64,000 nt of DNA from assembly GCA_902615445.1 (NCBI GenBank), contig CACMOQ010000007.1, forward strand, positions 30,874 through 94,873, given 5' to 3'. How positions within the stretch are numbered: the stretch's first letter is position 1; the number at the start of each line of letters is the position of its first letter. Below the pieces are notes generated by a model. The model was not told where the DNA came from and searched no databases. It saw nothing but the letters and a program-made list of their open reading frames with translations. Of the stretch, positions 34,899 through 43,553 are shown piece after piece. The position numbers and the translations under genes were made by a program. The stretch is from an uncultured Pelagibacteraceae bacterium. GTDB taxonomy: Bacteria > Pseudomonadota > Alphaproteobacteria > Pelagibacterales > Pelagibacteraceae.

Positions 34899-35420
34899 AA
34901 TTCTTTTTAGTAAATTTTCTTTAAATAAAATTTTATGAATTATAACTGCAAAAATATGTAATGATATAAGAGCTATTAATGTATAATTCCCAACAATATG
35001 AATTTCATAAAAGATTTCTGCTAATTCAAAATTATCTTTAATTTCAATATTAAAAAAAAACATATCAAGCTCTTCTCCATTGAATAATTTTTTCAAAGCA
35101 CCAGATATAGTTATTACTAAAATTGAAACATATAAAAAAATGTGATTTAGTTTTGCAATAATCTTTTGTCCAGGAAAAAGACTATTTTGTAGTCGAGGTG
35201 TTGGATTTAATGTTTTGTATAAAAGTCTAAATAAAATTAGATAAAATATACTTAAACCAAGAGTTACATGGATACTTTCAACAGTTAACCTCTTATCACC
35301 AAAATCCATATCAACTAAATAGAAACCTAGGGGAATTTGAATTATCAAGACTGCGGCACTTAACCAATGAAAAACTTTGGAAATGAAGCCGTATTCTGTT
35401 AAGCTATTTGTTAGTCTCAT
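34893..35420 (-). CDS. Cytochrome b561-like membrane protein
   Basis: Four-helix di-haem cytochrome b561 of 175 residues. FHWLSAAVLIIQIPLGF, SIHVTLGLSIFYLILFRLLY, LNHIFLYVSILVITISGAL and ALISLHIFAVIIHKIL provide the haem histidines. It probably moves electrons between quinone and a periplasmic partner. Its start codon directly abuts that of the cytochrome c' gene (CATATG), so the two are divergent with no spacer and likely work together. Confidence 0.87.
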   Translation of the reverse strand: MRLTNSLTEYGFISKVFHWLSAAVLIIQIPLGFYLVDMDFGDKRLTVESIHVTLGLSIFYLILFRLLYKTLNPTPRLQNSLFPGQKIIAKLNHIFLYVSILVITISGALKKLFNGEELDMFFFNIEIKDNFELAEIFYEIHIVGNYTLIALISLHIFAVIIHKILFKENLLKRIL

Positions 35421-35888
35421 ATGTTATTAAAATATAATATTATTATATTAAAGTATATTTTCTTTATTTCATTTTTTGTTATTTTGTCACTTCCAGTAAA
35501 ATCTGAACTTGATCTTTCAGTTGAGGAGATAATTAAGGGAAGAAAAGCGCTTTTTAGTAAAAATTATAGTACTGCAAAAAGGGTGCAAGCCTTAGCAAGT
35601 AAAGATGAATTTGAAAAAGCGAAAACTTTAATGATTGAGATGAGCGAAAATTACAAAACACTAATTGAATATTTTCCTGAAAATACTAAAGAAGGATTTA
35701 AAACAGAGGCTCTCCCAATTATTTGGGAAAATAAAGACGAGTTCAATGCTCTGATGACTAAATCTTCAAATGATATGATACAACTTACGAAAATAATTGA
35801 AACTTCGGATGATGTTAGAAGTACTTTAGGTAAATTTATGTGGGCGAATTGTAAGGCTTGTCATAGCAAGTTTAGAGCACCACATTAA
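35421..35888 (+). CDS. Cytochrome c'-like periplasmic protein
   Basis: Exported c-type cytochrome of 155 residues. A signal peptide (FFISFFVILSLPVKS, cleavage near residue 28) is followed by a four-helix bundle and a C-terminal haem site CKACH (Cys144-Cys147-His148), the cytochrome c' layout (also seen in cytochrome c556). It lies back to back with cytochrome b561. In characterised bacteria, c' proteins bind NO or act as electron shuttles. Confidence 0.88.
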   Translation: MLLKYNIIILKYIFFISFFVILSLPVKSELDLSVEEIIKGRKALFSKNYSTAKRVQALASKDEFEKAKTLMIEMSENYKTLIEYFPENTKEGFKTEALPIIWENKDEFNALMTKSSNDMIQLTKIIETSDDVRSTLGKFMWANCKACHSKFRAPH

Positions 35889-35962
35889 ATCTTTTTTGTA
35901 AGAGGTTCGCTCTTTTAGCTCTTTCACCAAAAGAGCTCCTCTATATCGCCTTTTTGGCTTTT

Positions 35963-35982
35963 AAATCCAAATGGATTTTTTT
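35963..35982 (+). terminator. Rho-independent terminator
   Basis: AAATCC (35963-35968) pairs with GGATTT (35973-35978) around a 4-base AAAT loop, and the run of seven Ts (35976-35982) follows. It could end the cytochrome c' transcript or a small RNA from 35889 on. Confidence 0.65.
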
Positions 35983-36054
35983 CTTATATTGTTTTTTTGA
36001 TATGTAGCTACCCAGCTAAGTGTCAGGTGGCTTTTGATTCATTTGAATAACCTC

Positions 36055-36075
36055 CTTAGTAAAAAACTAAGTTTT
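36055..36075 (+). terminator. Small hairpin with U-tract
   Basis: CTTAGT (36055-36060) and ACTAAG (36066-36071) close an A5 loop and TTTT follows. It is short, so this may be a weak terminator or part of a larger structure in the same noncoding stretch. Confidence 0.4.
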
Positions 36076-36078
36076 AAG

Positions 36079-36139
36079 CAGGTTGTATTCAAGGAATATA
36101 TTTAATTAAAATTAAAATAAAATGTTTGAATACAACCTG
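36079..36139. repeat. 14-bp perfect inverted repeat
   Basis: CAGGTTGTATTCAA (36079-36092) and TTGAATACAACCTG (36126-36139) are perfect complements separated by 33 very AT-rich bases. On the plus strand GTATTTTTATAA follows, so it may terminate transcription coming from the left; it could also be a binding site. Confidence 0.6.
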
Positions 36140-36233
36140 GTATTTTTATAATATTCGCGCATCTTAAAAAATAATCACTTATAAATAGAAATTTTAAATT
36201 TGCTTTAGACAGAAATATAGATAATCTTTAAAT

Positions 36234-36413
36234 ATGAAATATGTAACTGGATTAATTAATTTAATTTTTAGCTTAGTAATTTCTACAATAATTATTTATG
36301 CTATAAATATTGTTGCTGGTTTTGCTGGAGCAGATTATTCCTTCACAAACGGTGAAGTTTTTGTAATTTGGATTTTAATGGCAATTTTAGTTAATAATTG
36401 TTTTAATAAATAA
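36234..36413 (+). CDS. Small two-span membrane protein, 59 residues
   Basis: Frame from ATG 36234 to TAA 36411 encodes 59 residues with two hydrophobic stretches: LINLIFSLVISTIIIYAINIV and VFVIWILMAILVNN, joined by a short loop with AGADYSFTNGE. I do not recognise it. It precedes the unknown 95-residue gene by 10 bp on the same strand, which supports an operon. Confidence 0.55.
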   Translation: MKYVTGLINLIFSLVISTIIIYAINIVAGFAGADYSFTNGEVFVIWILMAILVNNCFNK

Positions 36414-36423
36414 TATTTCTTAA

Positions 36424-36711
36424 ATGAAAAATCCTGTAAAAACTGATGAAGTTATCTTTAATTTTTTTAAACAGATCTGTGATGAAAAAGATGACAAAAA
36501 GTGTGTAGAATTAGGGAATAATTGGATAAAAGCCATGGAAACTAATTTGACAAAAATGGAGTCAAATTTAGATGAGGAAGATAAAATCAAGCATAAAAAT
36601 GATATAAAAAATAACCGAGATCACTTAGATAGTCTTAAAGGTAAAAGCTCATCAGAATGGAGAGAGTATGCAACTAAGTGTATGATTGAAATAATGGATA
36701 ACAAAGTATAA
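36424..36711 (+). CDS. Unknown charged protein, 95 residues
   Basis: Soluble-looking, highly charged and helical protein of 95 residues with three cysteines (QICDEKDDKKCVELG and TKCMIEIM). The predicted structure is mostly alpha-helix; no known motif is seen. It starts 10 bp after the small membrane protein gene and ends 8 bp before the TPP riboswitch, so its 3' end is immediately followed by a regulatory element of another gene. Confidence 0.5.
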   Translation: MKNPVKTDEVIFNFFKQICDEKDDKKCVELGNNWIKAMETNLTKMESNLDEEDKIKHKNDIKNNRDHLDSLKGKSSSEWREYATKCMIEIMDNKV

Positions 36712-36718
36712 TTATAAC

Positions 36719-36785
36719 TTTAAGGGGTGTCTGAATAGACTGAGAATAAACCCTTTGAACCTGTCCGGTAATTCAGAAAGGGAGA
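36719..36785 (+). promoter_or_regulatory. TPP (thi-box) riboswitch controlling thiV
   Basis: Conserved thi-box parts appear in order: GGGGTG (36724-36729), a small P3 hairpin GTCT/AGAC, CTGAGA (36740-36745), ACCC (36750-36753), GAACCTG (36757-36763), CCGGTAAT (36765-36772) and GAAAGGGA (36776-36783). The last element contains the ribosome-binding site GGGAG (36780-36784), 4 bases before the thiV ATG, so binding of TPP should hide the site and block translation. P5 is short, making a compact aptamer. Confidence 0.93.
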
Positions 36786-36788
36786 ATA

Positions 36789-38228
36789 ATGGAAAAAACA
36801 TATCTTTTAACACAATCCACATCTTTAATATTATTAATAACTATTAGTCTTATATTTGTAATTTTAGGTCTATATAATTCAAATAAATATCAAGGGTTAA
36901 ATAACTATCTTACAGCTAATAGAAATATAGGTGTTTTCTCATTAACTACTAGTTTAACTGCATCTGCTTTAGGAGCATGGATTTTGTTTGGACCAGCTTC
37001 AGCAGCAACTTGGGGGGGTATAGGTGCTGTTATTGGATACTCTTTGGGAACTGCTTTTCCAATGTTATTTTTGATATATCTTGGAAAAAAAATTAGAAAA
37101 GAGCTTCCTCGAGGATCTTCATTAATAGAGTTTATGAGAAAAAAGTTTGAAAAAAGTTTATTCAAACTTATTTTGTTATTAACAATATTTTACATGTTTA
37201 TCTTTTTATGCGCAGAGGTTACTGCGGTAGCAGTTTTGATTAATTATATTTCTGGAACAAAACTTTGGGTAACAGCATTGATTGTATTGATATCTACACT
37301 TGTCTACACCTTATATGGAGGATTAAGAGCATCGATATTCACAGATAATATTCAAATGATAGTTATTGGAATTTTATTATTGATCTCTTTAATATATATT
37401 AACATTTTCACAGGATCTGACTTTTCAATAGACTTTGTAAAAGAAAAAAATCCTCAGCTTTTAAGTTTATCGTATGTTCCTAGTTATACAGCAGGTTTGA
37501 CTTTTTTTATTGCCGTTGCTGCAACAAATTTATTTCACCAAGGTAATTGGCAGAGAGTTTATGCAGCAAAAAATTTTGAAACTTTAAAAAAAAGTTTAGT
37601 AATGTCATTTTTTATTATCGTACCGGTAGTTTTTTTTATGGGTTTTACAGGAATGGTCGCCTTTTCATTAGACCCAACTATTCGCCCTGATCTTGGATTT
37701 TTCACATTACTTTTAAAAGAACAGACAAAATTTCTATCTTTTTTTGTGATTGTACTAGGTCTAGCGCTTACTATTTCCACCGTTGATACTTTAGTAAATG
37801 CAATATCAAGCCTTATTGTAGTTGATGGAAATGCAACTTTTAATCTAGATAAAAAGAAAAGTCTAAATTTTTCAAAATATATAATATTATTTTTATCTCT
37901 TATATCTTTTATTATTGCATCAAAAGGATTTGATATATTATACCTTTTTTTATTGGCTGACTTATTTTGTTGTGCATTTGTCTTAACGGTCTTCTATAGT
38001 TTTTATAATAAGCACATAAATGAAAAAACTGCTTATGTTTCAATTTTTGCTGGATTAATTGGGGGATTTTTGATGTTTCCAGCTCCTGATTTTTCAAAAA
38101 GTATATTAGTTGGTGTTATATTTTCTAAAGAATTATTTGCACCTATTGTGTCACAGTCTTTGTTATTTTTATCTTTTATAATTGCAACTTTTTTACCATT
38201 CTTAGTTCTTAAAGCTAAAAGCTTTTAA
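36789..38228 (+). CDS. thiV: ThiV-type sodium:solute symporter for a thiamin precursor
   Basis: Sodium:solute symporter-family permease of 479 residues with about thirteen membrane segments. Motifs include GLYNSNKYQGLNNYLTANR, ALGAWILFGPASAATWGG and NLFHQGNWQRVYAAKN. The gene sits directly behind a TPP riboswitch, as the SAR11 transporter named ThiV does, which is proposed to import the pyrimidine precursor of thiamin (HMP). Specificity is inferred from context and knowledge of SAR11, not from a residue motif. Confidence 0.85.
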   Translation: MEKTYLLTQSTSLILLITISLIFVILGLYNSNKYQGLNNYLTANRNIGVFSLTTSLTASALGAWILFGPASAATWGGIGAVIGYSLGTAFPMLFLIYLGKKIRKELPRGSSLIEFMRKKFEKSLFKLILLLTIFYMFIFLCAEVTAVAVLINYISGTKLWVTALIVLISTLVYTLYGGLRASIFTDNIQMIVIGILLLISLIYINIFTGSDFSIDFVKEKNPQLLSLSYVPSYTAGLTFFIAVAATNLFHQGNWQRVYAAKNFETLKKSLVMSFFIIVPVVFFMGFTGMVAFSLDPTIRPDLGFFTLLLKEQTKFLSFFVIVLGLALTISTVDTLVNAISSLIVVDGNATFNLDKKKSLNFSKYIILFLSLISFIIASKGFDILYLFLLADLFCCAFVLTVFYSFYNKHINEKTAYVSIFAGLIGGFLMFPAPDFSKSILVGVIFSKELFAPIVSQSLLFLSFIIATFLPFLVLKAKSF

Positions 38229-38274
38229 TATACAAGATTGTATTAAGTGAATTAATAGTTATATATCTGGCTTC

Positions 38275-39210
38275 ATGCTAGACAATCAAATTGCGATTAA
38301 TAATCTCTCGAAAGTTTATAAAAATGGTTTAACTGCCTTAAAAAATATTAATCTCTATATAAAAAAAGGTGAGATTTTTGCAATGCTAGGTCCAAATGGA
38401 GCTGGTAAAACTACTTTGATTAATATTATTTGTGGTATTGTAAAACCTACCAGTGGTGAAATCGCTGTAGAAGGTTTCGATATTATTGATGATTATAGAG
38501 AAACAAGATCTAGAATTGGTTTAGTTCCTCAAGAATTAACTTTAGAGCAATTTGAAACAGTTTTTAATAATGTATCTTATTCAAGAGGTTTGTACGGAAA
38601 AAAACCGGATCCTGCTCATATTGAAAAAATTTTAAAACAGTTAAGTTTATGGGATAAAAAGGATCGAATTCTCCGTCAGTTATCAGGTGGAATGAAAAGG
38701 AGAGTTTTAATTGCAAAAGCCCTATCTCATGAACCACAAATACTATTTTTAGATGAACCAACAGCTGGTGTAGACGTAGAATTAAGACAGGAAATGTGGA
38801 AGGTGGTCGAGAATTTACGAGAGACAGGAGTGACAGTTATTTTAACTACTCATTACATTGAGGAAGCAGAAGCTATAGCTGATAGAGTTGGTGTTATAAA
38901 TCAAGGTGAAATCATCGTTGTCGAAGAAAAAAAAAAATTGTTAAAAAAGATGGGGCAAAAAACTTTAACAATTGAATTACAAGATGAAATTATAGAAATA
39001 CCCAGCTCTCTAAATAAATATAGTCTGAGTTTTGGTACTAATAAAATGTCGTTAATTTACACCTATAATCTACAAGAAAAGCAAACTGGTATAACAAATT
39101 TATTACAAGATATTAAAGATGCTGGCTTGAAACTCAGAGATCTTAAGACTGAACAAAGTAATCTTGAAAAAATATTCGTATCACTAGTTAGGGAGAACAA
39201 TGAAATTTAA
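38275..39210 (+). CDS. ABC-2 type exporter ATP-binding protein
   Basis: ATPase of 311 residues. Walker A GPNGAGKT is at about 39-46, the signature LSGGMKRR and Walker B ILFLDEP are present, and LTTHYIEEAEAIADRVGVI is the ABC-2 D/H-loop region. A C-terminal tail of about 90 residues resembles the CcmA/NodI-like extension. It pairs with the overlapping permease gene (11 bp). The exported compound is unknown. Confidence 0.9.
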   Translation: MLDNQIAINNLSKVYKNGLTALKNINLYIKKGEIFAMLGPNGAGKTTLINIICGIVKPTSGEIAVEGFDIIDDYRETRSRIGLVPQELTLEQFETVFNNVSYSRGLYGKKPDPAHIEKILKQLSLWDKKDRILRQLSGGMKRRVLIAKALSHEPQILFLDEPTAGVDVELRQEMWKVVENLRETGVTVILTTHYIEEAEAIADRVGVINQGEIIVVEEKKKLLKKMGQKTLTIELQDEIIEIPSSLNKYSLSFGTNKMSLIYTYNLQEKQTGITNLLQDIKDAGLKLRDLKTEQSNLEKIFVSLVRENNEI

Positions 39211-39967
39211 TTATCAAGCGTTGAAAGCTATTTATTTACATGAAATGGATCGGTTTAGAAGAACCTTAACTCAATCTCTATTATCACCTGTTTTATCTAC
39301 ATCATTATATTTTATTGTATTTGGTTCAGTAATTGGAGGATATGTTCAAAAGATTGATGGTATAAGTTACGGGTCATATATTGTTCCTGGTTTATTGATG
39401 TTAACTTTACTAACACAATCAATCAGTAATACATCTTTTGGAATTTTTTTTCCTAAATTTAATGGAACAATTTATGAAATTTTGGCTGCACCTATTTCTA
39501 CTTTTGAAGTAGTTTTAGCTTTTGTGGGAGCTGGAGCAACTAAAACATTAATTGTAGGCGTAATGATATTTTTAACATCGATGTTTTTTGTTGATGTTGA
39601 AGTTAAATATCCCTTATTAATGATTTTTTTGTTAGTGCTGGTTTCGTTTACATTTGCATTGTTTGGTTTTTTAATCGGGTTAATGAGTACAAATTTTGAA
39701 CAAATGTCTATTATACCTTCTCTGGTAATTACACCGATGGTCTTCTTAGGTGGAAGTTTATATTCACTAGATATGTTGCCAGAGTTTTGGCAAATGGTTA
39801 CATACTTTAATCCTGTAGTCTATTTAATTAATGGATTACGATTTTCATTTTACGGTGTTTCAGATTTTAATATTTGGATTAGTATTGGAACAATGATTTC
39901 ATTTTTGGTGATTTGTGTTATGGTCGTAACAATACTTTTGAAAAAAGGTTACAACATTAAATCATAA
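39200..39967 (+). CDS. ABC-2 type exporter permease
   Basis: Six-span ABC-2 permease of 255 residues. YIVPGLLMLTLLTQS, GTIYEILAAPISTFEV and PMVFLGGSLYSLDMLPE-FWQ are typical of the YadH/NodJ group. SD GGGAG precedes the ATG and the gene overlaps the ATPase by 11 bp. It ends 9 bp from the convergent prpC gene. The substrate is unknown. Confidence 0.9.
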   Translation: MKFNYQALKAIYLHEMDRFRRTLTQSLLSPVLSTSLYFIVFGSVIGGYVQKIDGISYGSYIVPGLLMLTLLTQSISNTSFGIFFPKFNGTIYEILAAPISTFEVVLAFVGAGATKTLIVGVMIFLTSMFFVDVEVKYPLLMIFLLVLVSFTFALFGFLIGLMSTNFEQMSIIPSLVITPMVFLGGSLYSLDMLPEFWQMVTYFNPVVYLINGLRFSFYGVSDFNIWISIGTMISFLVICVMVVTILLKKGYNIKS

Positions 39968-39976
39968 ATGATTACT

Positions 39977-41101
39977 TTATCTTTGGTTTAATCGAACCAC
40001 TTTACGATGTTGATTACCTTTATAACTTGCAAGTGGTCTAATAAGTTTATTTGCAGCATGTTGTTCGATAATATGAGCTGACCAACCAGTTATTCTTGAT
40101 ATCACAAAAATTGGTGTAAAAAAATCTGTATCAAATCCCATTAAATGGTAAGTGGGCCCAGTCGGATAATCAACATTAGGATGGATATTTTTTCTTTCAA
40201 TCATTACTTTTTCAACAATGTCGTAAATTTTTTCAAATTTTTTATCTTTTTTAATTTTTGCTACTTTACCAAAATACTCTCTCATAGTTGGCACTCTTGA
40301 ATCTCCACTTTTGTAAACTCTATGGCCAAATCCCATAACAACATCTTTATTATCAAGTGCTTTATTAATCCATTTAAGTGCATTTTCAGGTTTTTTAATT
40401 TTATTCATCATATGCATCACTTCTTCATTTGCACCTCCGTGCAAAGGACCTTTTAGACTTGCAATTGCGCCAGTAATTGCACCATGTATATCTGATAAAC
40501 TACTGGTAATTGTTCTTGCTGTAAAAGTTGAGACATTAAAACTATGTTCGGCATAAAGAATTAAAGATACATCAAAAGCTTTTACAATATCTTTGTTGGG
40601 AACTTTGCCAAAGCACATATGAAAAAAATTTTCTGAGAAAGATAAATTATTCTTAGGAGATATAATTTTTTTGCCTTTTCTAGATCTGTAAAACGCCGCT
40701 AAAGCAACAGGTGTTTTTGCGAAAATTCTCATTACCTTTCGCATATTAGCTTTTGGTGAGTTGTCTTTAGTATCCTTATCCTCAAGCCCCATAATACTTA
40801 CAGCTGTTCTTGCAACATCCATGGGATGAGCTTTTTTTGGAAATTTTTTGATATCTTCAAGCAAAGTTTTTGATAATTTCCTCTCCTTTCTTTCTTGCTT
40901 TTCAAAATTTTTTAATTGTTTTTTATTTGGAAGCTCTCCATTTAGAATTAGATATGCTACTTCTTCAAATTTACATTTAGCACACAAATCTTGAGCAGCG
41001 TATCCTCTATAAGTGAGAGAATTAATTTCAGGCATGACTTTTGAAACTTCAGTTTCATCAACTACAATTCCAAGTAGACCTTTTTTTATATCATCACTCA
41101 T
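39977..41101 (-). CDS. prpC: 2-methylcitrate synthase / citrate synthase
   Basis: Citrate-synthase-fold enzyme of 374 residues. Conserved: YRGYAAQDL near the N-terminus, EHSFNVSTFTARTITSSLSD, GPLHGGANEEVM and GFGHRVYKSGDSR, with catalytic histidines in the last three. In operon with prpD and prpB it should condense propionyl-CoA with oxaloacetate to 2-methylcitrate. Start overlaps the prpB stop by 1 bp. Confidence 0.92.
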   Translation of the reverse strand: MSDDIKKGLLGIVVDETEVSKVMPEINSLTYRGYAAQDLCAKCKFEEVAYLILNGELPNKKQLKNFEKQERKERKLSKTLLEDIKKFPKKAHPMDVARTAVSIMGLEDKDTKDNSPKANMRKVMRIFAKTPVALAAFYRSRKGKKIISPKNNLSFSENFFHMCFGKVPNKDIVKAFDVSLILYAEHSFNVSTFTARTITSSLSDIHGAITGAIASLKGPLHGGANEEVMHMMNKIKKPENALKWINKALDNKDVVMGFGHRVYKSGDSRVPTMREYFGKVAKIKKDKKFEKIYDIVEKVMIERKNIHPNVDYPTGPTYHLMGFDTDFFTPIFVISRITGWSAHIIEQHAANKLIRPLASYKGNQHRKVVRLNQR

Positions 41102-41997
41102 TACTCATGTCCTTCAGTACTAAAATTATATATTTTTTCGTCTAAACTATTATATTTTTCGTAGTCAACAAGCTCATATAATCTTTTTCTCGTTTGCATT
41201 TTATCAATAATATTATTTTGATGTCCATTTGCATAAATGTCTCTCAACCCATCCTCAACATTTTTCATAGCCAACCGTTGAGTGGTAACAGGATAAATCA
41301 CTATGTTGTAACCTAATTGCTCTAATTCTTTATAATTAAATAATTTTGATTTACCGAATTCAGTCATATTCGCCAATAAGTAGCAAGACAATTCTTTTCT
41401 AACTTTCTCAAAATCTTTTTCATCACTTAATGCTTCTGGAAAAACTATTTCGGCTCCAGCATCGATGTATGCTTTACATCTCTCTATCATCTTATCGATC
41501 CCTTCAACATTTTTTGCATCTGATCTTGCAATGATTTTAAAATTTTTGTCTTTTTTTGCAGAAACACATTCTTTAATTTTTTTAACCATTGCATCAGTCG
41601 AAATTAATTCTTTATTATCAAGATGACCACATCTTTTCCTTTCAATTTGATCCTCTAAATGTACAGCTGAAATCCCAAATTGCTCAAAAGTTTCAATAGT
41701 TTCTTTACAAGATTTAAAACCTGTATCAATGTCAACGATTGTAGGTAAATTTGTAACTCTTGAAATTAAATATGATCTAGTACTGACATCTTGTAATGTG
41801 GTTAATCCAATATCTGGAAAACCAAGATCATTAGCCATCACACCGCCAGAGACATAAACCGCATCATAGCCTATTTCTTCAATTAATTTAGCAGTCAGAG
41901 GGTTATATGCTCCAGGAACTCTTAAAATTTTATTAGATTTAAGTTTATCATCCAAATCCATTCTTTTTTGTGGAGGCTCTTTTTCAACAAAATGCAT
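41101..41997 (-). CDS. prpB: Methylisocitrate lyase
   Basis: Isocitrate-lyase-superfamily enzyme of 298 residues, cleaving 2-methylisocitrate to pyruvate and succinate. VPGAYNPLTAKLIEEIGYDAVYVSGG, IVDIDTGF, VHLEDQIERKRCGH (catalytic Cys in KRCGH) and IARSDA are all typical. It sits between prpD and prpC with 1 bp overlaps on both sides, so all three are tightly coupled. Confidence 0.95.
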   Translation of the reverse strand: MHFVEKEPPQKRMDLDDKLKSNKILRVPGAYNPLTAKLIEEIGYDAVYVSGGVMANDLGFPDIGLTTLQDVSTRSYLISRVTNLPTIVDIDTGFKSCKETIETFEQFGISAVHLEDQIERKRCGHLDNKELISTDAMVKKIKECVSAKKDKNFKIIARSDAKNVEGIDKMIERCKAYIDAGAEIVFPEALSDEKDFEKVRKELSCYLLANMTEFGKSKLFNYKELEQLGYNIVIYPVTTQRLAMKNVEDGLRDIYANGHQNNIIDKMQTRKRLYELVDYEKYNSLDEKIYNFSTEGHE

Positions 41998-43499
41998 TAG
42001 AAAATACCTTTCTTTAGATTTTTTTTAATTTTATTTCTTTTTATCTCAATATTGAGCTTATCTAGTTGTCCAGATTTTAATTTTTTTAAGTTTTGAACAG
42101 TTTTTAAAAACCTATCACTCTCTTTTTTATCAATAATATTCTCAGTTAAAGTTAAAAATTTGTTTATATAGTTCAGTCTTTTAAATGGTCGAGATCCATA
42201 GGGATGTGCATCCGCTCTATCTTGTTGCTCTGATATTTTTTTTCCATTTTTTAGAGTAATAACAACTTTAGCACCGAATGACTTTTTTTTAGGGTTTGGA
42301 TCGTGGTATTTTTTAGTCCATTTTTTATCCTCGTGAGTTTTAATTGATCTCCAAATTTTCAAGGTACTTTTCCTTTTCGCCCTAGCTTTCGTATAAGACT
42401 TTATATGATGCCAATTACCGTCCTCTAAAGCGACAGCAAATATGTACATAATTGAGTGATCTAAAGTTTCTCTGCTTGCATTTGGATCCATTTTTTGAGG
42501 ATCATTTGCGCCTGTTCCAATTACATAATGGGTATGATGACTTGTATAAATATCTATTTTTTTTATTTGACTTAAATTATCTATTTTTTTTCTTAGTTTC
42601 TTTGCTAAATCTATTAAAGCTTGAGATTGATATTCAGCCGAATATTCTTTTGTATACGTTTCTAATATTGCTTTTTTGGTTTCACCTTTTTTAGGCAAAG
42701 GGACTTTGTACAAAGCTTTTTTTCCATCTAAAATTCTTGCTATTACACTGTCTTCACCTTCATAAATTGGACTTGGGGCTCCTTCACCTCGCATGACTCT
42801 ATCTACAGCTTCTATCGCAAGTTTTCCTGCATGAGCAGGAGCATAAGCTTTCCAACTTGATATTTCTCCCTTTCTTGATTGTCTGGTAGAAATAGTTGTG
42901 TGCAACGCTTGCTGTATAGCTTGATAAATAGTTTCAATGTTTAATTTAAGCATTGTTCCTAATCCAGCAGCAACACTTGGACCTAAATGGGCAATGTGAT
43001 CAACTTTATGCTTATGCAAACAAATTCCTTTTACTAAATTTACTTGAACTTCATATGCAGTGATGATTCCTTTTAAAAGATCTAAACCACTTTTTTTATT
43101 TTGTTGAGCCACGCTTATAAGTGGAGGTATATTATCTCCAGGATGACTATAGTCAGCTGCTAAAAAAGTATCATGAAAATCTAATTCTCTCACTGCTGTA
43201 CCGTTTGACCATGCTGCCCATTCACAATCAAACTTTAGCTTACTATTTACTCCAAATAATGTGGCTCCATTTTTTCTAGAATGTTTTAAGGCCATCTCTC
43301 TAGACGAAATTACTGGTCCTCTATTCAATGATGCTATCGCTACAGATGCATTATCAATTATTCTATTAATAACCATTTCAACACAATCTTTGTTAAGTTT
43401 TGCATTATCGCTTGCTATTTCAGCTAATTTCCAGGCGAGCTGTTTTTTTTTCGGTAGATGGATTTTGGATGGATAAACTTTAACATTATGAACTATCAA
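41997..43499 (-). CDS. prpD: 2-methylcitrate dehydratase
   Basis: MmgE/PrpD-family enzyme of 500 residues, dehydrating 2-methylcitrate. Conserved parts include [49 protein letters not shown] and DQDHADPYGSRPF-like [13 protein letters not shown]. The start is TTG at 43497-43499 with AAGGAG 5 bases upstream; no in-frame ATG fits. First gene of prpDBC. A cluster-specific regulator is not seen. Confidence 0.92.
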   Translation of the reverse strand: MIVHNVKVYPSKIHLPKKKQLAWKLAEIASDNAKLNKDCVEMVINRIIDNASVAIASLNRGPVISSREMALKHSRKNGATLFGVNSKLKFDCEWAAWSNGTAVRELDFHDTFLAADYSHPGDNIPPLISVAQQNKKSGLDLLKGIITAYEVQVNLVKGICLHKHKVDHIAHLGPSVAAGLGTMLKLNIETIYQAIQQALHTTISTRQSRKGEISSWKAYAPAHAGKLAIEAVDRVMRGEGAPSPIYEGEDSVIARILDGKKALYKVPLPKKGETKKAILETYTKEYSAEYQSQALIDLAKKLRKKIDNLSQIKKIDIYTSHHTHYVIGTGANDPQKMDPNASRETLDHSIMYIFAVALEDGNWHHIKSYTKARAKRKSTLKIWRSIKTHEDKKWTKKYHDPNPKKKSFGAKVVITLKNGKKISEQQDRADAHPYGSRPFKRLNYINKFLTLTENIIDKKESDRFLKTVQNLKKLKSGQLDKLNIEIKRNKIKKNLKKGIF

Positions 43500-43553
43500 A
43501 AAAACTCCTTATTTACGATTTAGTTTTTAATAGTTAAAAAAAAATAATCAATC

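Larger units (their letters stand above)
35889..36233 (+). other. 345-bp noncoding region with several RNA hairpins
   Basis: No credible gene on either strand. The first part (35901-35942) contains two mutually exclusive hairpins: AGCTCTT/AAGAGCT (35917-35923 with 35931-35937), clamped by AGAGG/CCTCT (35901-35905 with 35938-35942), or GCTCTTTT/AAAAGAGC (35909-35916 with 35929-35936). A terminator follows at 35963-35982. Further hairpins are at 36005-36018, 36055-36075 and 36079-36139. It could hold one or more small RNAs plus terminators. The direction is inferred from the U-tracts. Confidence 0.5.

Noticed and set aside
35901..35916. GGTTCG within the noncoding region as a tRNA T-arm
   Set aside because: No acceptor, D or anticodon arm fits around it; the sequence is better explained by the AAGAG/CTCTT and GCTCTTTT pairings.
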